Source: Xestospongia muta
Lineage: Eukaryota > Porifera > Demospongiae > Haplosclerida > Petrosiidae
Assembly (NCBI GenBank): GCA_963693285.1
Contig: OY848928.1
Span: 3,782,501 to 3,846,500 of the forward strand
Direction: 5' to 3'
Length of the DNA: 64,000 nucleotides
Part shown: piece by piece, positions 39,501-50,915 of the stretch
How the letters are laid out: every line of letters begins with the position of its first letter
How positions within the stretch are numbered: the first letter of the stretch is position 1
Notes under the pieces: model-generated
Seen by the model: the letters and a program-made list of their open reading frames with translations, nothing else
What the model was told of the DNA's origin: nothing
The model's database searches: none
Program-made: the position numbers and the translations under genes

Positions 39501-40742
39501 CAAATCCATCATCAACTCTTTCCAGATTATCCTATATATTCATTTATTATGATATTATTTAGATTGTATAGCACTAATAGTATATACTCACTTCGAACAG
39601 AGAGAGTTCCAGTATCATTAGCAGTAGATGATGTCACTATGTTACTATCACTATGTTGTACTATAGTCTGACAGGTATACACTCCAGCATTACTAGTATT
39701 GACATTAGATATAGTATATTGTACAGTGAAGACACGATTAGACCTTGATGGTGTGCTTGTACTACCACCAGATGGACTGAATATAGGACTAGCCAATGAG
39801 AGACCATTTAGATCATTCTTACTAACATAGTCAGACACTGTGATCGTACATGTAAAAGTAGCTGTATTTCCAGCAGTAACTGATATAGAATTGAGTGATA
39901 CCTCTGGAACTGGAACTAAAGGGAGAAAACATTCTTATTATAAAAAGCAATAAAGTGTAGAGCACATAGGATGGTCTTATGATGGAGTGAGAAACCGTAT
40001 AAACAATATTCAATTACTAACCAATATGATGTGATTAAACAAAATGGACTACACAGGCTAGTTGAGGGTTTGTGTTATTTAGTGTTTAATAACTTACTTT
40101 TTACAGTAAGTGTCACAGTATTAGACATCACAACAGTAGTATTACTAGTCAGTTTAGCTCTACATTGATACATTCCAGCATGTGATGTATTAATATTACC
40201 TTCAGTAGTAAGAACACTCTGTACAGTATTAGTACCATTAACAGAGATGTCACCAGTATTAATGTTTACAAGAGGATAAGTCTCAGTAATGAGGCTATTA
40301 TTAAAGATCCACTCAATATTGACAGTATCATTACCACAATATGGTGTACTACACTGGACATTAACAGAACACTTAAAGGTATATGTTGTTGTATCACCAG
40401 CAATAGGTACTGAACTTGGTGACTTTGTTAAAGAGACACTTGAAATTGTAATGTCTAAATGGAAGTTAATGGAAAATAAATTAATAAATACTATCAAATA
40501 ATTTCATTTACATGAAACATAATAATTATTATAGTAAGATGGTAAGTGGCTCTTTGTGATTGTTTTTTTAACAGAAAAAGTATATCTAGTAGCTATATAT
40601 GAGGTTTAATTTATTTTTCACAATAGGATAAAACAATGTAAGTGGATATAACAATTATAGAAACACCCAGTACATTGTACATATTAGACAGGTACATACC
40701 TAGCATGCATTGTGTGCCAGGTGGTCAAAGATTGTCTTAGGC

Positions 40743-40783
<41 letters not shown>

Positions 40784-43700
40784 TTTATCATTTCACATTG
40801 TTATATTTAGTTGTTGTATGCAATTACAGAGAGTTACAAATGAAATCAAACTGGGGGTGACTTGTTGTTTCTGTAGCTCACAAAAACAGAGCAGCTTTAT
40901 AGTTTCTGACTACCTCTTAGGTCTTCAAACTAGAAAAATTCTAGACCCATAAGGCAACAACAGTATCATCCAAAAAATTATAAGGAGATTTTTTTAATTT
41001 TTCAGTAAACATTTGACTCAAACAATTTTAAAATGTATAGCTAGTTAATGCTGATCAAATATTTATTGATTTAACTCAAAAATAATATATCTACCTACAC
41101 TTGATGATTTTTCTCTTGTTTATATTCCCACCCACAAAAGTAAACATCAGTAATGTTATTTTAATGGCATTATAAATTAACAAAATATATTAACAATTTA
41201 AAATGTAAACAATTATACTCAATCCCACGAAATATGGTACACCATCTTATCTAGTCCACCCACTTACTAAAAACTACAGACCTTTGTCTACATTCTACCA
41301 CCATTATGTAATGATACGTGATCATTACTATATATAATTTACTAATGACTTTACAACTTCAAAGAACTAGTAATGAAACGATAACTAAATACACTAGGGA
41401 ATATTACAAGTCATAATATATTACTATCTCTAGTATTAATATCATTACTACAGTATTATCTAGACTATAATATGTAATGGTATCTACTGTATACTAGTAT
41501 TGGCATCAGATACAGGTATGGTATCTAGTGATGGTAATTGTGAAAGAAAAACAATAAAGATATTCTCTCTGTTATAAAAACAAATGTTACTTAATGGAAT
41601 TATTTATAAAGAGAATGAGTAAAGTTTACAGTAGTTTAGATAAACTAAATTTATTGTCATACACTAAAGAATTAGAATACAGCAGTCATCATCAACACAT
41701 AATGTGATAATGATATATTGACTTGACTTAATATTATTGAATAACACAGTTGATTCATAAAATACTGTTTACATGAATATATTCTGTCCAATTTGAGTCT
41801 GACCATTGACTCATATATTGTTGGTTAGGAATAACCTAGAGAGAAACGCTTTGTACCATTCAATATATCTTGCAACTCCACTTAAAATATACAAAAACTA
41901 GAGCACTAGCTGTACAGGAAACTAGTAAACTAGAAATACAATATAAAGTAGTCTAACAAGCTAGACCCAACCCCTATTATTGAACAATGTGTTAGGAAGG
42001 GTCTGGGAAATTGTAATAGATCAAGTTGTTCTTCAAAAATGATGGGCAGGACTAAAAATTTGACAACGTCATGTGATGTATGAAGCAGTAAGATGAAACT
42101 CAATAAATTAAAGATATCAAAGAAATAGTTACAAGTACTTTCTACTGTCTAAAAGAACAAGCTACTACTAGTATTAGGGGCACTAACTTTATACAATTTG
42201 ATTGGCACACAATATCATGTGACATTTACATCAAAACATCTACTTTATGACCTGTTGCAATTTGATTGGCACACAATATTTATCCATGCAGAACAAGTTG
42301 CTCTATTACAATTTCCCAGACCCTACCCCATCAGTCATTCAATCATAGAGGTTGGGTCTGACTTGAGAAACTATAATATAAAGTGAATGGGGTTTTCCAC
42401 ACCATCATGATGTGACATCACATGTAATTTGTATTTCATTAATGAACACTAGCATAAGTATTTACTAGCTATAGCAAAAAGGTTAGAAACAGTAGAAATG
42501 TCTTCTATATCAAAAACATGACAGACTAACAACGAAGTAATAGCAAACAATAATGAACTGCTTCAATGGACTTGCAAAAAAGAGTAAGCTACAAGGCCAC
42601 ACCCAACATAGGTTGATGACTTTTAATTATCAAAATTCAACTAAACCATTATCAAATTGAAATTGGACAAGGTATACAATATTGCAATGAGTTAGTAACC
42701 CTTTTATGGCTAACGTCCACCATTTTTCTAACAATATTTCCAAGAACATGACTTGGGATTATTTCAATAAACAGTATTATCTTTAATACCACTGTTATCA
42801 CATGCAACCATCAACGATTGTAAAATTTTGTCTGAAATTAACATTCTAAGTAGTGGGTGTGGTCCAATTGATACTTCAAGCTGTTCTTCAACGAACACAA
42901 TCATCCACTTAATATACAGGATAATTTGAGTATCATGAAATAGCTGAAAATGCTTGTTTCAGTCATTAAGTCATGTCATAAACAGTTAAAAGACAAAAGA
43001 ACTGGTACACACACAAGTTTATATTGGAAAGTAGTTGACAATAAAAATACTTTTTAAAAAATTAGCTACTAATTAGATAGAGAGAGTTCTTTCAAACTAT
43101 AAGAGGCTATTGAATTGAATTATAAAGCTGACTTACGCTTATCTGATGAACTTTCTAAGACAATGATATCCTATCATATTACTATAATATAAACCAGTTA
43201 CCTTTGTAAAATTATATTTGTAGTAACAAGTCACATCTTAGTAATGGTAACCTATCATACTTTAAATTTTATATAACACAAACTTACCATTGTTAGAGTA
43301 CCTCCTACATAATCTATTATTATTATATTAGGTCATGGCTCCATTTTGACTCAAGATAAGTGTTTATAGTACTAGTGAACAATTGATATAGTACACACTG
43401 TTACAATGGTTAAGTTACAAGCATTAAGATTCAAAACTTTTACCACAATAGTAGCAGCTGAAAAAGTAGAATGATATTTGTTTGTTGTAATGCCATTGAT
43501 AATGAAGCAAGCAACTTGAAGCAACAGACCTTGTCTCAATAAAAGACAAAAATATTTTAAACAAGATATGATCTGAAGTCACTTTCAATGCCAAAACTAG
43601 CTCACAAGTTGCACAGGATAGTCTACCATCTACAAGCAGATGATTACATGACCTACATTATCATCAAATAGACATAGATACAAAGATGTCAGACAGGTAA

Positions 43701-43861
43701 GAATAAATAAAAATACCCAATACTTCAAAACAAAACATTTTATGAACTTTCCATGTTGACTTTGCACAAAATTACATATTCTAAAGACAGTAGTTTTAGG
43801 GAGCAATAAACTCTGCTGTTATATTGCCTGTGCTTTTATAGACACACACACACACACACAT

Positions 43862-43902
<41 letters not shown>

Positions 43903-46525
43903 GGAAGTACTATAACCCTAATCAATGCAATGAGAGATAGGGGTTAACCAACAATAAACATAGTTGACTACAACTAGTTTAGAGACATCCCTTTAAGGAA
44001 AATTAATTTATAAAGCTATCAATTATATACCAATAAACAAAAATAATAACTATCACAAAATTATTGTGTTGTTAAAAAATAATTAAATGTATATGTTAGT
44101 TTTTACAAAGTAATAATTACACTTACGTATATTATAAATACACAGTGGTTGTGTGTAATGATAACCCTACCATTTGAAGTAAACTGTGTTTAGTACAAAA
44201 CTAACTGACAGAGTTGACTGTCCAATTATTGACAACAACAATATCAGGAATCCCCATTTCACTAACAACAGTTTCTTGGTTTATTATCAACACAAAAGCT
44301 ACAATATATCATCTTTACAAAACAGTTAGCTCTCTATTCACAAGACAAGTCAATTTGGAATTTGTAGACGTCACTACAAATTGTCAATAAAGCATTCTGT
44401 TAGTACAGAACACACACAATGCAGTACAGTTTGATAGACAACAGAAGCCAACACATTGTACACAGACGACACAAGTCTACTATATCAATGAACATGTGTC
44501 AAAGAGAAAGTAAGAGTCTAAAGTTACAGTGATATGAAAGCAACTATGTGTAAATATTAAAATAACAATATCCTTTAACAAACGGCAATATCCTCAACGT
44601 ACAATTACTAACAGCTCATTAATATCATTAGTCACTACTATATTATGATAGCGACAACTTGACTATGTTAATCAACAAGGACTTCATTGATTGACTCAAT
44701 TCATATCATCAAACTTGTGCTTACTTGTTACACAGGCAACAGTCTGTATAACTCTAAAATTGGTAATTATCAATAACGTAGTTTTAATGTGATACTAGTG
44801 GAAAATATCAATTTTTATATTTACACTTATTACTACCAAGTGTCAATATGCTGTTACTATACAATTTTACTGACAGCTAGCTACTTGTTAATTTGTTCAA
44901 AGTATTTAGACTCATAAAAGTCCAAACAAAATCTGATATTACTAGGAATATAAAATAATTTTTAGCCCAAACTCAATTATAAATATCAAGGGAATTGCTC
45001 AATTCAAAATATACCTATTTTTTTCTAATTATCTAATCAACAAATCATATCAAGTGCACAGAAAGTAAATCTATCCATGTAATATATCACATGTACATCA
45101 CATGTACATATAGCATACTCTGTTTAAGTTGAGAATGACTACTAACTCAGTGTTATAACTCTGGCTAAGAATGAGCTAGAGAGAAATGGTTTGTGCCATT
45201 CAAATGCCTTGTAGCTCAGTAAACTTTATCAAAAAATTGAATGCTAAAGTCAAAAACCAGAAATCCCATATAAAATGAAAAAATGAATGGCGTTCTTCAT
45301 ATTCCACCATGACCAAAGTCACAAATATTTCACATATTATTAACAAAGACTCATCCAAGTGTTCAGTAAAAACTTTGCAACTAACACCATACCCAAGTTA
45401 GGTTAATGACATGTCATAATCAAAATTCCACTAAACTACAGTTATTCTTAACACACCAAACAACAAGAACAGAGAATAATACATGACATGGATACAGATA
45501 CACATGATATAGATACATGTACAGATGTACATGTTAACATATATACAAGTATACATAGGTAAAGGTGTATATTTATACATGTACATAGGTAAAGGTGCAC
45601 ATGTATACATGTACAGCTGTACATGTATACATGTAAACATGTATACAGATGTACATAAGTAAAAGTGGACATGTATACATGTATACAGATGTACATAGGT
45701 AAAAGTGGACATGTATACATGTAAACATGTATACAGATGTACATAAGTAAAGGTGTACATGTATATACTGAGCCATATAAATGCTAAAAGAAGAATTAAA
45801 AATCAGTTGATGTAGACGTTATTACATGCTTGGAATGGAGTCGTCTAATGTGGACTACTTACAATGTGGATATTATAGACGCTACACAAACATTGTTTAT
45901 GGATTGTACAAAAGGATATTAAAACAACAATAACTAACAGGAAATACGAGTATGTTTTTTTAAAGTCATTTTAAATTAATGAGTAATTATTTAATGTCAA
46001 TAGAAGTCATTATGTCAACAATTTGAAAGCAACGTCTAAACAGTTGAATTAACGAAACAGTGATGATAAAGTGTCACATGACAATTTATCAACAAAAAGA
46101 CCAATGACTACAAACAAACATTATTTATTATTGCATATATATAGTAATTATGGAGTCGTGACATCCTATTGTATGCATTCTCTAATTAAAACATAGGCTT
46201 ATGAAATCTGATCACCTAATACTTGTGTCTTCATGCAAAACTAATATGTTGGTTAAAGCAATTTAGAAAGAATTAGTATAGCATATCTTGTTACAGAACT
46301 TGTGTGTCAATGTTCTAAAGCAAGGTTCATGCCACAATCAAATATCAGCACATTTCAACGGTAAATGGAGTAGGATAGATATTTCGACTACAGTATACAA
46401 TGATACAAAGATGATATGGCTAGGTAACTATATACGTGAGGGCACAACTTACTTTGACCTCGTGATGTAACAAAACAGGAGACGAGGAATAGGAAAAGGC
46501 TAGCTTTCCAGCTTGCCCCCATCAT
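27543..46525 (-). CDS. Receptor protein tyrosine phosphatase (Ig x5, FN3 x5, TM, D1-D2)
   Basis: Reading from high to low, the signal-peptide exon is 46453-46525 ([21 protein letters not shown], ending in phase 1). Ig-like exons are 40098-40454, three 324-bp exons 39592-39915, 37949-38272 and 35419-35742 (each with NAGVYTCQT), and 35023-35337. FN3 exons are 34641-34970, 34295-34591, 33952-34248, 33705-33895 plus 33564-33656, and 33180-33497. The membrane segment is in 33021-33123. D1 runs 32817-30190 in several exons, with AWPDHGVP and [11 protein letters not shown] (30641-30940). D2 runs 29820-27543, with EWPESGAP and [12 protein letters not shown]. The total is about 1,740 residues. It should dephosphorylate tyrosines through D1; D2 looks weakened. 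The plan resembles LAR/type IIa receptors. The C-terminus ends early, so a last small exon may be missed. Joining of exon 1 over 6 kb is inferred from matching phase. Confidence 0.87.
27905..28345. repeat. Minisatellite in a D2 intron
   Basis: Irregular array built from units such as ataggtgtgtgttgatg, ttataat and caatatt in several higher-order combinations. It lies in the intron between the two exons that split the D2 CX5R loop (27543-27714 and ~28372-28526). Confidence 0.9.
29197..29570. repeat. 35-bp minisatellite, about 11 units
   Basis: The unit reads tatactcagtataggtagtc followed by aactatatagcctaa, with period 35 bp (for example tcagt at 29221 and 29256). Units differ by a few transitions. 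It is in a phosphatase D2 intron. Confidence 0.95.
29951..30148. mobile_element. Short inverted-repeat element (MITE-like)
   Basis: The left end tatggaagtccagtgggaca and the right end tgtcctattggactttcaaa are inverted copies over about 20-35 bp, with loose extension into tagtgtg / cacacta flanks. No coding sequence and no certain target duplication. The inner part contains a second pair (gggacagtcc / ggctgtcctactggga). Confidence 0.5.
31081..31665. repeat. 52-bp minisatellite, about 11 units
   Basis: The unit starts acatgtatatcatgttgtat and ends tttattatactatattagt, with period 52 bp (31081, 31133 and on). Units are nearly identical, so the array is young. It lies in the intron between D1 exons at 30641-30940 and 31694-31822. 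Confidence 0.95.
35419..39915 (-). repeat. Tandem duplication of Ig exon plus flanking intron (three exon copies)
   Basis: Three exons of 324 bp each (39592-39915, 37949-38272, 35419-35742) encode closely related Ig-like domains and have the same splice phases. Intron sequence is duplicated with them: 36355-36710 matches 38405-38760, and 37330-37440 resembles 39235-39330. The two intervening spacers differ in length (1.3 and 2.2 kb), from insertions and deletions after duplication. Confidence 0.9.
38930..39180. repeat. Copy of a dispersed repeat family
   Basis: Matches 62220-62410 over blocks such as gcacaa-c-ttctccagctt, cagaaactgt-aaaa, attaagaagagac and aagtgaggctgatgacat. It lies in the intron between two Ig exons. 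Confidence 0.6.
40745..40781. repeat. (TG)n microsatellite
   Basis: About 18 TG dinucleotides within the first intron of the phosphatase gene. Confidence 0.98.
41963..42360. mobile_element. Non-autonomous element with ~70-bp inverted ends (MITE)
   Basis: The left end 41963-42032 (agacccaaccc, then gggtctgggaaattgtaata) is matched in reverse complement by 42291-42360 (tattacaatttcccagaccc, then ggttgggtct). The interior has no open frame of note and holds a direct repeat of caatttgattggcacacaat (near 42196 and 42257). It appears to be inserted inside an older dispersed repeat: sequence left of it (41800-41950) and right of it (42363-42660) together resemble 45125-45440. Confidence 0.75.
43842..43900. 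repeat. (CA)n microsatellite
   Basis: Two CA runs interrupted by tgta, in the first intron of the phosphatase gene. The remainder of this 6-kb intron (40455-46452) shows no exon that I can support. Confidence 0.98.
45125..45440. repeat. Copy of a dispersed repeat family
   Basis: Shares cagtgttataactctggcta and gagagaaat blocks with 62075-62125 at its left and the block ending gatgacatgtcataat, ccactaaactacag with 62390-62428 at its right. Confidence 0.7.
45485..45775. repeat. acatgtatac-rich minisatellite
   Basis: Array of self-complementary pieces (acatgtatacatgta, cagatgtacataggtaaa) in 18-60 bp combinations. Because the units are palindromic, long spurious open frames appear on the minus strand. 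Confidence 0.9.
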
Positions 46526-46909
46526 TCTACAATACTGCAAGATTTCGATTGATGCGAAACACTCAGAGTTGCTCAAAGACGTTCCTTCTTTTTACCAGCG
46601 ATTTTCACAAAGTGGGTGGGTTTTGTGGAAAATGTAACAATAATTTCTCCACCCCTTTCTCTTAAAATGAAAGTCGTGACATAACTGTAAACCACGATGA
46701 ATGAAGAATCACTTGTAATATAATATAAGAACTAGGACAGTATAATATAGAATATAAAGTTGTGCTATTAAGTTCAGAATTTTATATACTTCAAGACTTT
46801 TGAGAAATTTACAAATTATTTTGGTCTTAATTAACTATTACTTAACTTACGTTCTGCGCATGCGCAACTGCAATTAACGTGGAGAAAACGTGTGAGAGGG
46901 TAGATTAAA
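46526..46909. promoter_or_regulatory. Divergent promoter, phosphatase receptor / SNRPB
   Basis: A 384-bp region between the two start codons, containing both 5' leaders. No TATA box is evident close to either gene. It carries the NRF1-type palindrome near the SNRPB side. Confidence 0.6.
46855..46866. promoter_or_regulatory. NRF1-type binding palindrome
   Basis: The 12-bp perfect palindrome TGCGCATGCGCA matches the NRF1 consensus YGCGCATGCGCR. It lies 44 bp before the SNRPB start codon in otherwise CpG-poor sequence, which makes chance occurrence unlikely. Confidence 0.75.
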
Positions 46910-49900
46910 ATGGTAAGTCACTTTGTTTCATATAACTGGCTTAAATTATTTCATTATGTGTCTATAAATGATCTCTTTTGGTTTTTTTCAGTTGGGTAAA
47001 AGCTCAAAGTTATTACAGCATATGCACCATCGTATCAGGGTCACACTTCTTGATGGTCGCATGTTTGTTGGCACCTTCCTTGCCTTTGATCAACATCTAA
47101 ATTTAGTCCTAGCAGATTGTGAAGAATTTCGTAAAATACGACCCAAAAACCAAAAAATGCCAGAGAGGGAGGAGAAGAGAACGCTGGGCTTGGTATTATT
47201 GCGTGGGATGAACCTCGTTTCACTGACAATTGAGGGTCCACCTCCTTCTAGGGTAAATACACACAACTTGATCTATCATTCGTTATGTTTTATCAAAACT
47301 ATATTTTTAGGATCGTTCCAGACAAGGACAGTCTCAAGCTCAACCTGGTCCTGGTATGGGACGAGCTGTAGGTAGGGGATTACCAATGGCTCCCACAGCA
47401 TCTGCTGCACCTGCTGGTAAGAACAGTATACTATTATTTCACACCTCTAATACTAATGTAATTCATATTATAATTTCAGTTTAAATTTGATATACGTCCA
47501 GTTTTAACATGTAATGCAACCTTAGTGAATGAAACTATTTCATAGTAGCTTTGTATCTGTTCCTGTGTTTATACTTTACAGTTTGATAGTGAAAAGCTTC
47601 TATAGTTATTTCACAAAAGTAGTCTAACGTGTAATTTTAATTGAATAAGTGAGTGAAACAGCTTGTTGTGTTTCTTATTACATGTGGCAATCATAACTAA
47701 AATGTATGTCCTGTGAATGTTATGAATAACTTGTCCTGATCATAACAATTACCTTACTGGTCATGAGTATTTATATGTACTTAATTTAATGTGGATCTTT
47801 AGATGACTTAATGTGGATAGAAAAATCACTAAAATTAATGCTCACTTGATTTGAATACATAAATTAATTCTACGAGAGGACAATTACCAATTAAGTCCTA
47901 ATTACCTCACTAATTTTATAAGTAATTAAATAATTAATAATTATTGAGGAATCCAGACCTCCTGCCAAAATATGAAAAGCCCAACAGAATTAGCATATCT
48001 TAAATTGTAAAACATAAGTAATTTGCTAAATATTTTTTTTAAAATGAGAAATCATTCTATAACTGTTTTGAACCCATTGTAATGTCTGCCATTTTGTCCC
48101 ATGTGGGGTGTGGCCTGTTAATAACTTCATTTATTCTGCATTCCAATTTGGAGGTGTTGCTTTATTTTGCTGAATCATTTAACTGTGTACCTTAATTTCT
48201 TTTAAGAGATAACTACATTATTCAGTTACCACATGTCGTGAGTTAAATGGTATAGTAGCACTGTGAGTTTAACTTAATATCATTGCTAATATTTTTGCCA
48301 AAAGTTTCAGTTTAATGACATGCCACTTTTTTATATCTTAGTGAGCTCTGTTGACATTGTTGCTTCAACTCACTTGTAATATAGCTAAATAAATGAAATA
48401 TATTTAAAATATGAAGAATAATATATGGATGACTCAAGTCACTAATAAGACAGTAGAGATGTTAGTTATATTATCGTACAGAATACCACAGGCACAGAAT
48501 ACAACAATTCAATGCATTTTAAATTCCTTTTTGTAGTCATGTTAATTTTTGGCTGTATCTCTGTGGTATTATAGGGATGATGAAATTGATATCACTACTT
48601 TTCTTTAAATTTTTAGAAAACTCTCTTTATTTACTTGTTTACGTGATTTTTTAGATTAAAGTCTCTGCGATCAGAAATCATGTTATTATATTTTCAAAAG
48701 TCGATTGTTAAAAATTGTTGACTTGGTTCAAAATGTTTATTTTTGCTTTGATTTTCTTTTGTGACATAACAAAATGTGTTCATTAAGTTATGCTGATTGG
48801 TTTTCTTATTAGACTACACACTATAAAGATTACCTTTTAAGTGTCTATTGTATTATCAAATATAAAGACTGTATTCAATGAATAATTTATTGGTTGCCGT
48901 GTTTGTTAGGAGTGTTAAAATGTCTAGTTCTTTATTGTTTTCATGTGTCGCATATAACAATAGAATAAAACAAAACAAATAGACATATATATAATGTGTG
49001 ATACTATTATATTATACATATAATGTGTGGTACTACTATATGACTACCAATAGCCCAATTGTAATTGTAATTGAAGACTAACAGTTTAGTTGTAATTATA
49101 ATTGTAATTGTACTTAAGGCTATTATAATGGTCATAATTGAAAGTGTAATTGGTAATTGACCCCAAGCCTGGCCCAAGCAATAAAAAGTTTATTTTATAG
49201 TGACTGACTCCATCATAGATCAGTAGTGATGTCAGATAATCACAGCAAATGATCTTAGGGTGATTATAACAATTATTTCTAATAATTAATTAATTAATTT
49301 CGACAAAAGCACATCTCACAAACTAAGTTGTACTCCACTTGTTGTTAAATTAAAATGTTTATGACATAATTAATGAAACTTGATGTATCAGTTCAAATTA
49401 TGACCTAATCTATTAAAATAATCTTCAAATGTCTATTTATTTTTGAGTTACCCTAATGTAACACCTTTGATATGGGTTCTTAAATGTGGTACTTCTTTTA
49501 TTAGGTTTGACTGGTCCTGTTCGAGGGGTAGGAGGTCCTTCTCCTCAAGCAATGGCACCCACTCAAGGACAGACTGGCCGTAAGTGCATTTACTAACTAA
49601 AAATAATAATAATGCTTGTTGTATTTTTTTTATAGCTGGTGGTCCTGTCCCATTTAATTTACCTCCTGCTGGTGGACCACCCCGCCCACCTCCACCTGGA
49701 ATGCCACCAGGTATATTATATTAAAATAACATGTTTGGTAGTTCTTAAATAAACTGTTGTGTAATTGTTGGCATTCAAATTGTGTGCTTTTCCCTAGACT
49801 ATCACATATTGGTAGTAGGTGGATCAAACAAGTCTTAAATGTTGTAATAATAACATTTTCTGCCCACATCCTGTTTTCTAAGCTAGTTGTGACGTATGAT

Positions 49901-50347
49901 GTGGTTTCAGTGTTATTGCGTTGTTATTTTAAGTATATAGCTATCAGATATGTACTATTTTGATAACAAAATGTATTTGTGTTGCTTACAGAGATGTTAT
50001 GGTAGGGTCTGAAGTTGGTGCCCTTAGTAAACGGTCCTTTTTGTACTCCCATTTATTAAAAATGACTAAAATAATCAAAACTCAAATGTCTTTCAAATTT
50101 TTCTTACCTATGTATTTAATTTCTTTTTGTAGGTCGTCTTCCTCCTCCTGGTATGCCACCCATGGCAGGACGTGGGATGCCTCCTCCTGGGATGCCCCCT
50201 CCTGGTATGCCACCCCCAGGAATGCCACCTCGTGGGCCTCCTGTTCCTCCTCCTGGAATGAGAGGTATATACAAACAGTACGTGTTCACTAGCATGTTGT
50301 TATTATCTATATATGTAGGTCCACCTCCTCCTGGTGCACCGAGATAA
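46910..50347 (+). CDS. SNRPB: Small nuclear ribonucleoprotein SmB/B'
   Basis: Seven exons give 226 residues: 46910-46912 (ATG alone), 46992-47252, 47311-47416, 49505-49579, 49636-49710, 50133-50264, 50319-50347. Exon 2 holds the whole Sm fold: [42 protein letters not shown], and the Sm2 motif [20 protein letters not shown]. The tail is typical SmB, with [14 protein letters not shown] and repeated PPPGMPP and PPGMRGPPPPG proline-rich motifs. The protein is one of seven in the Sm ring of U1, U2, U4 and U5 snRNPs. Length is close to the human form (about 231-240). The start codon is split from the rest by a 79-bp intron, and only intron 3 is long (2.1 kb). Confidence 0.96.
47417..49504 (+). other. 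Long third intron of SNRPB
   Basis: 2,088 bp of A/T-rich sequence, far longer than the other introns of this gene (58-422 bp). It includes a taattgtaattg-type simple repeat near 49060-49155. I see no open frame of note, no tRNA, and no box C/D or H/ACA RNA that I can support by eye. Confidence 0.6.
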
Positions 50348-50915
50348 GTAACTTTTAACTACATTTTGTCACATTTAGTAATCTCCTTGGCAACATTCTT
50401 TTAATGTCAATATTGTGTTATTTTTGAGAAAACTTTAACATTTTGTTAGTTTATGCAAGCTCATTTATGTATATGTTATTTGAATGTCCATACTGATTGA
50501 AGAAGGAAATACTGTCTACCATACTAACAGAGGAAAGGCATACATTTTCTGTATAAATATTCAGATTCCTTAATGAACTACACAGCCATCATTTTACATG
50601 TGCCTATTTATCTTAAAGCTAGTAACCTCTTTTAAACAAATATGTTATTGATACTGTGGCATGTAAGCCAAAATCAGGTTAGTGAGTTACCCAAAGAATA
50701 ATATGAAAACATGTCAACATTTTTCTATTACAAGTTACAGTTAAAGAGTCATTTTGTACTTCTATATCTTTTACTTTTGCTCGTAGTAATGGTTACACTC
50801 TCTTGTTCCTACTTTGTTTGAATATATTAACTTTTATAATTAACTTTATTTAACAAAAATAATGTAAAAATATTAACATGTATCCATACATTTAATATTA
50901 TTGGCCAATCAATAA
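50348..50915. other. Convergent 3' intergenic region
   Basis: It lies between the stop codons of SNRPB (plus) and the small secreted-protein gene (minus) and must hold both 3' UTRs. It is A/T-rich; nothing else is seen. Confidence 0.6.

Noticed and set aside
40710..40952. 80-codon plus-strand frame with a Cys-Val run
   Set aside because: It is built on a (TG)n microsatellite inside an intron.
45431..45776. Three overlapping minus-strand frames rich in Tyr, Thr, Cys and His
   Set aside because: All derive from the acatgtatac minisatellite.
46968..47375. 135-codon frame extending SNRPB exon 2 through intron 2
   Set aside because: It reads through a clear donor at 47253; the conserved SmB frame is kept only after splicing to 47311.
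47417..49504. Possible intronic snoRNA or tRNA in SNRPB
   Set aside because: No box C/D pair, H/ACA hairpins or tRNA A/B boxes could be supported by eye.
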